DNA from: Immersiella caudata
Taxonomy: Eukaryota > Ascomycota > Sordariomycetes > Sordariales > Lasiosphaeriaceae
NCBI GenBank assembly: GCA_030512335.1
Contig: JAULSU010000001.1
Span: forward strand, 8,494,001 to 8,558,000
Length of the DNA stretch: 64,000 nt
Reading direction: 5' to 3'
Every line of letters begins with the position of its first letter. Within the stretch, counting starts at the first letter, position 1. This document shows, piece by piece, positions 54,575 through 64,000 of the stretch. A program made the translations under genes and the position numbers. A model generated the notes under the pieces. That model saw only the letters and a program-made list of their open reading frames with translations, was not told where the DNA came from and ran no database searches.

Positions 54575-56050
54575 ATGGATCCACTCTCCGTGGCAGCTTC
54601 TGTCTTCGGGCTGCTTACTGCCGGCGCAAAGATCACATCGGTTCTCTTCAACTTTGCGGGCAGTGTCTCCAATGCATCCTCCGTAGTCGCAAGCCTGGTC
54701 CGGAAAATGAACGACATCGAAGCTGCGCTCTGCTCGCTTCAAGCATACATCAACGGTAGCACGCAACCATCGACCGACAGAGGAGCTCTCATTCAGCTCG
54801 AACATGTTCTCACGACATTGACTGGGTGTGTAACGACACACTCAGAACTCCAATGCATTGTGGATGACCTCGATACCAGTGCAGACATGAACACAATGGG
54901 GAAACTAAAGTGGACTCGGCACGAAGGGACAATCAATCTCATTCTCCAACGGCTTCAGAGCCACAAGCTTTCGCTGACTCTGATGTTGACGATTTTGCAG
55001 TGGTAGGTCACCTCATCCTCCTTTTGGCCCTTGAACAGTCACCATACTTTCGCTAATTGTCGAATTTGCAGCCAAAACCTGCAAGAAGCACAAAATTCAA
55101 ATCGAAACCTTTGCGTCTTGATGGAGCAAGTCCTCGCTAGCAATAAAGATCTTGCCGCACGAATCAGAGGTCTTGAGCGAGATGGATCCATTCTCTCGCA
55201 GTCAGCCCAGGACAATGCATCAACCATCCAACCAGCCGGTCAACAGAGGCCCAGCACTTCCATCGACATGGGGATATCCGCTCCAAGGTTCACCTTCGAT
55301 GAAGACCTAGAGGCTTCACGAGCGCACAATCGGGCTGTTAACCGTCACTCAATGAGTTCGTTTGCAAGCACTGCATTATACACAACAGCATTGTCTGTTT
55401 TCTCGAAATTGAGCCTATCCCAAGTCTCCAACATCTCGTTCTTCGCTCTTCCAGTCTATCTGGATGACCTTGCTAACAAACAGTTTTATATCTTTGGCGA
55501 CGAGGGTGTTTTGCAGATACCGGAAGACGACAAATTAACCGTGGAAAAGGCGTCGGCTCCGTCACTCAAGGCAACAGGAAGCGACCATGATACAACACCT
55601 ACATCATCTCCTGCAAATACACACTCACCCCTGGCCCCCTCACGACTTTTGGGACGGTTCGCTCGAAGGCGGAAACCCGTGATTTCGGGGCCCCAAGATG
55701 CCGTGCATGTCACACACCTTCGATATGACTTCAGTCGCAAAGGGCTCGTGGGGGTATGAGCATAAATCTCAAACTTACAATCTCCTTCACCTCTCCTCCT
55801 GCAGAGCACTGCCACAATCTTAACATAGGTTCCCCGAGATTGGCAGCGGCCAATACAGGAGCTAGGCATTAAGCCAGATCCTTATTCTCAGACACTTGCT
55901 ATCGCCATGGGATGGGCCTCCCATCGAGGGCTGGCAACAGACGGTCAGAAACAGGACGTTCCATCGGATGCGCCCTGGTCGTTACCAGTTCTGTACAAGA
56001 ATTCGCAACCGAAACCTCAACACCGCGACTCAAAGGAAACAGACCCGTGA
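54575..56050 (+). CDS. PigL_N (STAND N-terminal) domain protein, 443 aa
   Basis: Exons 54575-55002, 55072-55753 and 55829-56050 are joined by introns of 69 and 75 bp. The second intron ends at TAG and continues as VPRDWQRPIQELGIKPDPYS in phase 0. The first 145 residues (DPLSVAASVFGLLTAGAKIT onward) match the PigL_N domain, the fungal N-terminal domain found on STAND/NLR-type proteins and on azaphilone-cluster protein L. After a coiled-coil-like stretch (QNLQEAQNSNRNLC...) the protein is Ser-rich and then basic, without NTPase or repeat domain. It may act as a stand-alone signalling or adaptor module beside the neighbouring HET gene. The last exon could be placed differently. Confidence 0.7.
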
Positions 56051-58136
56051 TATTGGCGGCGTCTTTTAGTCTCCAAAAGATAGAAAGGCGGTTACGTGAT
56101 GAACTGTTTCGCCCTAGTTGATACGAGACTTTATGTTGCAATGGCAATCTTAAGTGTGGGCTCAAGACATAAATCTTGGTGTCAAAACATCCGGTGTAGT
56201 ATCGAAGCGGAGCAACTACGCAGTACGGGATTTAAGCTAGATATGGGGGAGTAGGATGAGAGAAGGATGCCAAGTCCGATTTCGGCCGAAGTCGCAATGA
56301 CCAACCTCGGAGGGTGAGGGGTGGACGCACGCCAGAATGTCCATGTCGGGACTTACAGCCGTCAGTGCTGTGGAACTTTTGGGCGATCACTGCGGACGAA
56401 CATGTGGATAGAGGCATTACTAATCGCATATATGACGAAGACAAGGCAGAGATCCATTGATATCACGGGTGGCGTCTTTCTCCATGTTGACTGCCAAGGT
56501 TTGACCCGGCAGGCATTTCGACGTGGGTGCTGGCGGTTCCAACTAGCTGAGCGGGCAAGCTAAGATCTTGAGAGGCCTGCATTTCCGTCGTCGCAAACCA
56601 TTGGCAAGAAACTCCTGTCATTGAATCTCTCCAAGAGAAACCGAATGCCGAAGGCGGACACGGACAAGATACCGCCACTCCCAATGCGATTGAACATGAA
56701 GCAAAGAGCTGAGAGTCGAGAACGACAACCAAGGCACGGGGGCAACACTACAATTGGGTCAAGCGGCGTTGGGCTAGGCCCGCCCCGATTGCGGGCAGCA
56801 GGGGATGTTCTGGAACAAAAAAGATTGACACAGGTGCAGGTGTGGACGAAAGCGGGTAGCCACTCGTATTGCAGCGATACCAGACCCGGTCGAGTGGATG
56901 GCGGGTCCTTGAGAGGAATAACAGCAGTGTTTTACACGCGCCTCGATGTGAGAGGTTGGGGATTGTCGTGCCAGCCGGAGCGGAGCGGCTCCGTGGTGGT
57001 CGGTTCGTGGGGGAGACTTGGACTCAAGTGCAGCTTGCTCTTTCCCCCACACATCTCGGCAGTGGCGTTTTTTTTCTCCCTTGGCTGGTGGGATGTGGAA
57101 ACGGGTGGGAGCTGGACGGCGATAAGCCAATCAGAGAGGTGGAAACGCCATTACAATTGTATTCTGTGCGCCAATCTGTCAGTGGTCCGGGGTCGTGAAG
57201 TGAGATCGGGTAACACGGCACAGGGCGGGGTCGCCTCAGATTTCCTTCCGCAGCCCAGAGCTGGAAGCTACCTTTGTGATCGTGCCTTCCTTCGGCATCG
57301 CGATGCGGCTTTTGCAAAGATGAGATCCACAGCCGTTGAGATATCCCCGTCGCAGCACCCGCTGCGTGGATCTGTTACCTAACAAAAAAGAGCCAGGCCA
57401 GGAACAAGCGCGGCACACGACAGGCGACAGAAAGCTTCGCTGCCTTGGCTCGCTCCCAAGCCCGCGTCCAGTTTTACGTCTGAAGATTTGGTGTGTCGCG
57501 GGGAATGCAGCGCGCTCTGATTGGAGCCCGATAACGACGGCTCTCGGCAAAGCTGGGCACCCCTTGGCTGCAGGCTGGGCGCCACCAAAGAGCCCTGTCC
57601 AACGGCAGGAAAGCAGCTTGGCGGCATCGCACGCCATGCCAAATGCGATTCGCATCCTCACCACAGCAAAGTGCAGTGAAGCAACTGTCAGCAAAAGTAG
57701 CAACGAAGATCGGCCTCCACGCCAAGCGCGCACTTTCCCATTCCCACGCGCCTTGACCTGCGTTCCAGCGTTCCAGCCTTGTAGCGATTGCTGTTATCTC
57801 TTGGAGCCTTATCTCTTGGTATTTCCAAAACATGACTGTGGAGGGGGGGGTCCAGCCAATGTCGTGCCGCCATCCGCGAGATGCTGCAGCGCTCTCGACC
57901 CTGCACGCAGACGGATGCAGACCTTGAAGATAGCGAGCTGAGACACTCACCATGAATATAATAGACGCGCCGCGCCGATCGCCCATGAGCAAGGAAGACA
58001 GAAGAAGAAAAAGTGAGACTTGGCCACGACAAAGACGGCAGGGAACCGTCTCTCACCAGCATTGTTACACGTGTAGCCGTCTCAGCGCCACGTGCCGACT
58101 GCGAACCCGATCAATATCCTTCCAAGTTTGCCCAGC
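56051..58136. promoter_or_regulatory. 2.1 kb upstream region of the urea transporter gene
   Basis: No coding signal is convincing. Overlapping open frames on both strands are GC-rich shadows. The length suggests an extended promoter or long 5' UTR of the transporter gene. Confidence 0.45.
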
Positions 58137-60499
58137 ATGGAAGCGTCCCCGGTGTTGAACCAGGGGTGGGGCTACGGCCTCATCATTGGCCTGGGTGTTT
58201 TGTTCGCGTACGTCTTGGCGCCCACCTTTCAACATCACGACAAAACTGACGCTGAGCAGTGTTTTCATGATTGTCATCACCTGGTCGCTCAAGCGCTACA
58301 ACTATGAACTCCAGACGTCCGAGATGTTCAGCACGGCCGGACGAACCCTCAAGTCCGGTCTCGTCGCTACTTCGGTCACTTCTACTTGGACATGGGCCGC
58401 CACGCTGTTGCAGAGCTCTGCTGTGGCGTACAAATAGTATGTTTCTGCGGTTTACTTGCCCGAATCCATCCTGACATGATATAGCGGTGTTTCCGGTCCC
58501 TTTTGGTATGCCTCCGGCGCCACGGTCCAGATCATTCTGTTCGCCACACTGGCGATTGAGCTGAAGCGCCGTGCGCCGAATGCCCACACCTTCCTCGAGG
58601 TCGTCAAGGCTCGCTATGGCCCCGTTACCCACATGGTCTACATCGTGTTCTGCTGCTTCTGCAACATTTTGGTCACGGCCATGTTGCTCACTGGTGGCTC
58701 AGCTGTCATCCACAACTTGACTGGCGCCCCTGTCGCCGCTGCCGTCTTCCTTTTCCCGCTCGGTGTGTGCTTCCGTCCAAAACCTGTGAGGCTCATCTAA
58801 CAATTCTCAGGTGTCGTTGCATACACCCTGTTCGGAGGCATCAAGGCCACCTTCATCACCGACTACATCAACTCCATGGTCATCATCATCATCATCTTCC
58901 TGTTCGCCTTCACCGTCTACGCCACCAGCGATATCCTCGGCTCGCCCGGCCGCGTGTGGGAGATCCTCACCCAGCTCGCCATTGACAGGCCGCTGGAGGG
59001 CAACGCTGGCGGCAGCTACTTGACCATGAAGTCTCAGGGAGGTGGTATGTCTACCCAGTTCACCATCGATGGTCCGTTACTAATGACTTGCAGTCGAATT
59101 CTTCGTCATCAACATTGTCGGCAACTTCGGTACTGTCTTCCTCGACAACGGTTACTATAACAAGGCCATCTCGGCGTCTCCCGTTGATGCCCTTCCGGGC
59201 TACGTCATGGGGTATATATCTCCCATCTCACGATATGCTCGAGACTGAATCTAACCTTGACTTCAGTGGCATCGCATGGTTCGCCATTCCCTGGCTCACG
59301 GCAACTACTATGGGTCTCGCCGGCCTAGCTCTCGAGCAGTTCGACGTCTGGCCGACCTACCCCAACCGTCTTGCCAAGGCCGATGTTGACGCCGGCCTTG
59401 TCCTTCCCAACGCCGCTGTCGCTCTCCTCGGCCAGGGCGGCGGTATCGCCACGCTCTTCCTCGCTGTAAGCCACGCAGATTCCCACCCCCCGATCCGCAC
59501 TGACATTCCCAGTTCATGGCCATCATGAGCACCTACTCCTCCGAGCTGATCGCCGTCTCCTCCATCGTGACCTACGACGTCTACAAGACCTACATCAATC
59601 CCAACGCCACCGGCAAGCAGCTGATGCGCGTCAACTACATCGGCATGGTCTGCTTCGCCCTCTTCATGGCCGGCTTCGCCACCGCCCTCTACTACATCGG
59701 CATCTCCATGGGCTACCTCTACGTCATGATGGGCGTCATCATCTCCTCGGCCGTGCTCCCGGCCACCCTCACCCTCCTCTGGTCCGACCAATCCTGGGCC
59801 GCCGCCACCTTCTCCCCCATCCTCGGCTTCATCTGCTCCGTGACCTCCTGGCTCGTCCGCACAAAGGTCAAGTACGGCGAGCTCACCGTAAACACCACCG
59901 GCAGCAACGACCCCATGCTCATCGGCAACATCGTCTCCCTCCTCGCTCCCGTCATCTTCATCCCCCTCCTCACTTACATCCCCCCCTTCAAGCCCCAAAA
60001 GTACGACTGGGAATCCATGCGCAACATCCGCAAGGTCGACGACCACGAACTCGTCGAGGAGGCCCACATGGATCTCGAGCGCATCCCCGGTGAGCGTCGC
60101 GCTGCGTCCATCGACGAGGAAGCCGAACAGGCCAAGCTAGCCAAGGCCGCCAAGGTTGCGAGGTGGCTCACCATCGGTCTCACCCTCGCTCTGCTCGTCC
60201 TCTGGCCGATGCCCCTCTTCGGAAGCGGCTACGTCTTCAGCAAGTCCTTCTTCACCGGGTGGGTCGTCGTCGGTCTCCTTTGGCTCTTCGTCTCGGCGTT
60301 CATCTGCATCGTCTTGCCGCTTGTGGAGTCGCGGTCGACGATTGCGAGGACTTCGAGGTTGATGTTTAAGGATTTGCTTGGGCTTGGTGGAAGGGGTCGC
60401 GCGATGGAGGCGACCGAGGGTGAGGTTGTTGCGGCGGGTGATGAGTCGCCGCCGAATGAGAAGGTGGATGGTACGGTGGGGGTCAAGAAGGCTGATTGA
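58137..60499 (+). CDS. dur3: Dur3-like urea/Na-solute symporter, 687 aa
   Basis: Seven exons: 58137-58207, 58260-58436, 58485-58762, 58811-59044, 59094-59211, 59267-59465 and 59513-60499. The six introns are 47-55 bp and all phases fit, giving 688 codons including the stop. The protein belongs to the SSF (sodium:solute symporter) family. Near the N-terminus are TSTWTWAATLLQSSAVAYK and YGVSGPFWYASGATVQIILF, characteristic of fungal Dur3 urea active transporters. There are about 15 hydrophobic segments, a charged cytoplasmic loop around residue 515-560, and a hydrophilic C-terminal tail. It is expected in the plasma membrane importing urea (possibly polyamines) with protons. The gene appears intact. 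In fungi such genes are usually nitrogen-regulated. Paralogues of other specificity exist in this family. Confidence 0.93.
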
Positions 60500-61607
60500 C
60501 AAGAGTAGTGTGGGGACGGGGAGGGGATGACAGGGAAGGGAGGGATTCAATTCGTGGGGGAATTTTTTAGTATACCACTTTGACCATAACTATGATGAGA
60601 GATTTGTCTCAATTTGGGTTCTAGGTTTCGAGTGACAATGCAATTGTGCCTTGGGCAAGTGATCAGGTTGTCTTTGAAACCGCAATCCCCGCTTGGGTCC
60701 TGACGTCAGGCACCAGCTCCTCCCAACTGCCATCCTTGTTCGAGGTGACCAGCGGCGGTGCTCCAAATACACTGCTAGGCTCGGAAAATTCGTAACTGGT
60801 CCCATTGAGAGGACGTAGATACCTAAACGACTCTGCTGAGTTTAAACTGAAAATCAACTGAAGGTGTTCAACTGGAAAATGCAGTCACTCTGTGAAGAGG
60901 TGCGAGCCGCTGCATCGGAAGCCATAGCCCCGGTCGCGACGTCGCTGTTCATCCTTGGCTCCAATGGCACAGCTCAAGGAGCCGGCGGCAGCTCGAACGG
61001 AGCACTGACAGTGGGGGCTAAAGTAGGCATAAGTGTGGGAGCTGCGGCTGGTGGCTTCGCTGTCATGTCGTTTGTGTTAGCTGTTATGACCCGGCGAAAG
61101 AGGTGAACTGTGTGGCATTTGTGAAATGAAAAGGATTTCGATCTGGGTAGGTACTGTAGCGAGGGAATATAGAGTAGTACTTATTACGAATGGGAGCGGA
61201 ACTAGGTAGCTGGCCGGCTGCTCTAGCTGGTCAAGACCGTGAGCTGTCAATCTAGCCCGGTGTGGGCTGGTATCGCCATTAGTTAAACCGAGGATGGTAC
61301 ACAACATTGCGTCTCAGATGCGCTGTTCAAATCACCTTCCCTTCGCAGAGGGCCTGGGCCGTACGCATGGGATGATCTCAGCCGGATAGACGTTGAAATT
61401 GAGTGATGGTGAGTTCACGAAACACATATGCTAAATATCACGCTGACAGAGCGACAGTATTAATTCAAGGCGTGTAGCCCAAGCTACAAGTACGTACAGT
61501 TTCTGGCCCTTGTCGCCCGTGAGCCTCTAAAGTCCACACTCCAAGCCTCAAGGCTCCATCCTGCATTCCAAGCGTCATCATGTCTCATTTTCGGTTGGGG
61601 ACCCTAT
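60500..61607. other. spacer with small remnants
   Basis: This holds the 3' flank of the urea transporter and weak remnants. On the minus strand, 60857-60663 reads coherently (SYEFSEPSSVFGAPPLVTSN) without an ATG, and on the plus strand there is a short membrane-anchor frame (listed). Confidence 0.4.
60879..61106 (+). CDS. short frame with membrane anchor, possibly a remnant, 75 aa
   Basis: From ATG 60879 the frame ends in VGAKVGISVGAAAGGFAVMS and a single helix followed by TRRKR. This looks like the C-terminal anchor of a Ser/Thr-rich fungal membrane protein whose ectodomain is missing. It may be chance or a relic. Confidence 0.28.
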   Translation: MQSLCEEVRAAASEAIAPVATSLFILGSNGTAQGAGGSSNGALTVGAKVGISVGAAAGGFAVMSFVLAVMTRRKR

Positions 61608-62340
61608 TTAAACCTGGATGACAAGAGCGCCGCTGTCGGTGTGGTTGATCCTGTAGTCGCTATCCTTGGTGAAGTCAACGGTGGCGGTCTTGGTGGCGAT
61701 CTTGACGACATCAATGAGATCGCCCTTGGTGTAGCTGCCAAAGGTGACATAGTAGGTGTTGACAGGCTGAATCTGGTACGTCGAGTTGGCCTCGGGAATG
61801 AAGGTAGCGGCGGGGCCGGCGATGGCACCACCGCTCTTGGCGGGGCCGAGACCGATCATGTAGCCCTCTGGTGAGTGTTAGATGAGCTCAAGGAACATCA
61901 GAGAACTTGGACATACCCTTCTTGGCCTTGGTGTTGCTGAACGAGCCGGTTCGGATCTCAAAGGCATGCGGCTGGCTGCTGCTGGGCAGGGGATCAGATT
62001 CGAATTGGGGAGTCTCATCCTCGACGATCATGCTCAGAGTGGTGCCAGGGGTGACAGTTCCGTTATCATTTTCCTTGCCAAGGGTGACTGGCGTGGTTCC
62101 AGCAACCGTCACAGAGAAGGTCTTGGAGTCGTTCTGCTGCTTTTGGCCGACGATGGCGTGGTACTCGTTGATGATTTCGAATGTGACTTGCTGGCCAGGG
62201 GCTGCCTTCTTGGTGGCGAAGACGTTGGACCAGATTTTCTCCTGGACTGTGCCCGTCACCTGGGGCTCTTTGTTGAAGAGAGCATAGTTCTGGGGGTTGG
62301 AGGACTTGTTGGTGACGGTGATGGTGTACCTGTCGGCCAT
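61608..62340 (-). CDS. conserved protein of unknown function, 227 aa (paralogue of 63436)
   Basis: Exons 62340-61917 and 61867-61608 are joined by a 49 bp phase-1 intron. It begins MADRYTITVTNKSSNPQNYA, then LFNKEPQVTG, and has a PGTTLSMIVEDETPQF turn, EIRTGSFSNTKAK, and after the splice EGYMIGLGPAKSGGA. No signal peptide or membrane helix is seen. The repeated short hydrophobic strands suggest a beta-rich fold. It shares its start, its PGTT turn and its intron position with the gene at 63436, which runs in the opposite direction. Function unknown. Confidence 0.82.
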
Positions 62341-63435
62341 TTTGAGAGCTGGTGAAAGTTGAAGAGTGAATGAGGTGGAGTGGTCAGAGTGTAGAGGATT
62401 GATGAGTTGATGATGGTTTGATGATTGCGTCAAGTCTTCGGGGACCGATAGCTATTTGTACGGGTTTCGAGACAACTGACTTCCCTCTTCTCACGTTGAC
62501 CTCTCTGTTGACCCCCGCAGTCCAGCTCGACAAGCTGCCCTCACGACGTTCAGCTAGCCATCTCTCACCGCTCATCTGTTGAGCATAAGGCATCAGGAGC
62601 GGCAATGTTTTGCAACAAGTGACAAAATGGCTAGCTACCTGAGGTACTCAGCCCGCCTCAAAACAAGACTGCCGCGAGCGAATGCAGGTCTGAATTGCGG
62701 ATGAAGCACCGTAGCCTATCGTGTCTTTGAGCTGAGCGGGCGCGGGCTGGTGGAATAGGCTAGAGACACTGCGCGTATCCGACACAAATGTGACTGCGCG
62801 GGCATCAATGAGGAGAGCCGGTGTGGAATCTGTCCGGGCGAGTTCTGGACCAGTAGTTCGACTTGGTGGAGTGCGGATAGGTGTTGATGTTTCCCAGCTG
62901 GGCAGTTTGCATGCAGCTCGCGCCACAGCCGACTCAATCGGAAACCCTAGTCTTTCCCCATTGCAGCGGTGGTCCACTCTCTGTGCGGAGGAAAGTCCTG
63001 GAAGGAACGATTGTGCGCGTGTGTGGAACGGGCGGGGAGGGGCAGCAACTGGGCAGCAACTGCCGCCGACTGCCGACAAACCAACCGCAGCAGCCCCGAA
63101 GCCTCGCACCGCCGATTGCTGCATGCAGGGCCCCACCGTTTTCACCGTCTCAGCTCCGCCCTAACCGTCAATCAACACCCTTTTGGTCCGCTCAGCTCTG
63201 CCATGCAAGCCACGTGCTGTGGGGCGCAGCTCTTCCTCGCTGATCAGCTGGACGGAATCTTCCATTCGACTACTTCTGCCGCGGGGTTTGTGCTTTTTCG
63301 AATCGCGTACAGGCCCAGGCCAGCTTTTCCTCCTTGCACGCCGCGTCTCAACACAGCATCGAGACCCTCGAAGCCTACGAAACACCCCGCTACGCCCTGC
63401 TGCCGGCCACACCGCCCCGTCAGGCGCAACTAGTG
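62341..63435. promoter_or_regulatory. 1.1 kb divergent promoter between two paralogues
   Basis: This region lies between the ATGs of two paralogous genes. Short open frames inside show no domain. Confidence 0.5.
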
Positions 63436-64000
63436 ATGGCGCCATACACCATCTCCATCGACAATCGATCGGGCATCAAGCAATCATACGGACTCTTTGC
63501 TGCCCCGCCGACCATCAAGCACAATGGCGCTTCCGAGGTGCAGGTGGCCACCCGCATAATCAGCAGCGCCCACGCCGTCCCCTCCCCGCAAGGGCAAGCC
63601 ACCTTCATGATGTCCAAGAAAGTCTACGCTCGATGCGGCGTTTACGACGTCGAGGTCGACACCGCCCCCGCCGACAAGAACAGGAAGCGCGTTGGCACCG
63701 GCATCGAGGTCGTCGACCAGCGTCTTGTCACGCTCGGCTTCACCGACGATCGGGGGAGGCTCGTGCCTGGCACGACGCTCGTGATTGACAGCTCCGATGG
63801 TACCCCGGCCTTTTCGCAGCGCGACACCGATCCGGCTGGCGTCGAGGGGTGCTTTTGCGTTCGGACCGGCCAAGACTTTACGTTCAGAGAGGCGAAGCTG
63901 AGTAGGCCCCTCCGCCCCCCGCACCTCCCCCGTCCCAAGCTACCCCTTGCTAGGCCATTGAAACTGACTCCCGACTGCTAGCAGATCAGTTCGTCGTCGG
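63436..64000 (+). CDS. conserved protein of unknown function, 5' part (paralogue of 61608), runs off the window
   Basis: Exon 1 (63436-63901) begins MAPYTISIDNRSGIKQSYGL, parallel to MADRYTITVTNKSSNPQNYA in the neighbour. The two share an LFxxxP block, LVPGTTLVIDSSDGTPAF, and CVRTGQDFTFREAK before the intron. The 83 bp intron (63902-63984) is phase 1, as in the paralogue, and exon 2 resumes with NQFVVG, matching EGYMIG. The C-terminal part lies beyond the window. Confidence 0.75.

Noticed and set aside
57336..57992. 200-codon open frames on both strands upstream of the urea transporter
   Set aside because: They are GC-rich mirror-image frames with no domain or splice logic; best explained as open by composition.

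Overview
The window is nuclear DNA from a filamentous ascomycete (Pezizomycotina, most likely Sordariomycetes). Genes are split by short introns of about 39-107 bp with GT-AG borders and CTAAC/CTGAC-type branch points. The gene families are typically fungal: Zn2Cys6 factor, HET, PigL_N, AA9 LPMO, pisatin-demethylase-like P450, Dur3-type urea permease and NLR-like ankyrin/WD40 proteins. Species cannot be named from the sequence alone. Gene models below were spliced by hand, and reading-frame phase was checked at nearly every junction.

Left part (0-6 kb): an af470-like (DUF4188) monooxygenase and an anion:cation MFS permease read leftward, and a soluble, bacterial-type P450 reads rightward from the other side of a 690 bp gap. 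This could be a small oxidation/export cluster. At 6-14 kb lies a divergent pair of large secreted proteins: a 1028-residue Cys-rich/subtilase protein and a 1056-residue GH88/105-like glycosidase carrying twelve tandem six-cysteine repeats.

14-25 kb: a decayed WD40 gene, an alpha/beta hydrolase whose stop codon lies in an 18 bp tandem repeat, a membrane P450, a CorA-type transporter and a broken F-box-like gene. A short dispersed repeat occurs three times here.

25-35 kb: a divergent ankyrin pair shares a 379 bp promoter region. One gene is a 1895-residue membrane/ankyrin protein. The other is an ankyrin-subtilase fusion whose catalytic Ser is replaced by Ala and which also carries a frameshift. 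An AA9 LPMO follows.

36-56 kb is accessory and decay-rich. It holds F-box and amidase remnants, a small secreted Cys-rich protein, a Zn2Cys6 factor facing a P450, a broken secreted protein gene, a methyltransferase, two damaged HET genes, two G20-21 tracts, a 385 bp foldback element and a PigL_N protein.

56-64 kb looks more conserved. It holds a seven-exon Dur3-like urea transporter and a divergent pair of paralogous proteins of unknown function, the second running off the right edge.

Several NLR-like, incompatibility-type genes (WD40, ankyrin, HET, PigL_N) lie together and many are damaged. This fits a turnover-prone accessory region inserted among ordinary metabolic genes.
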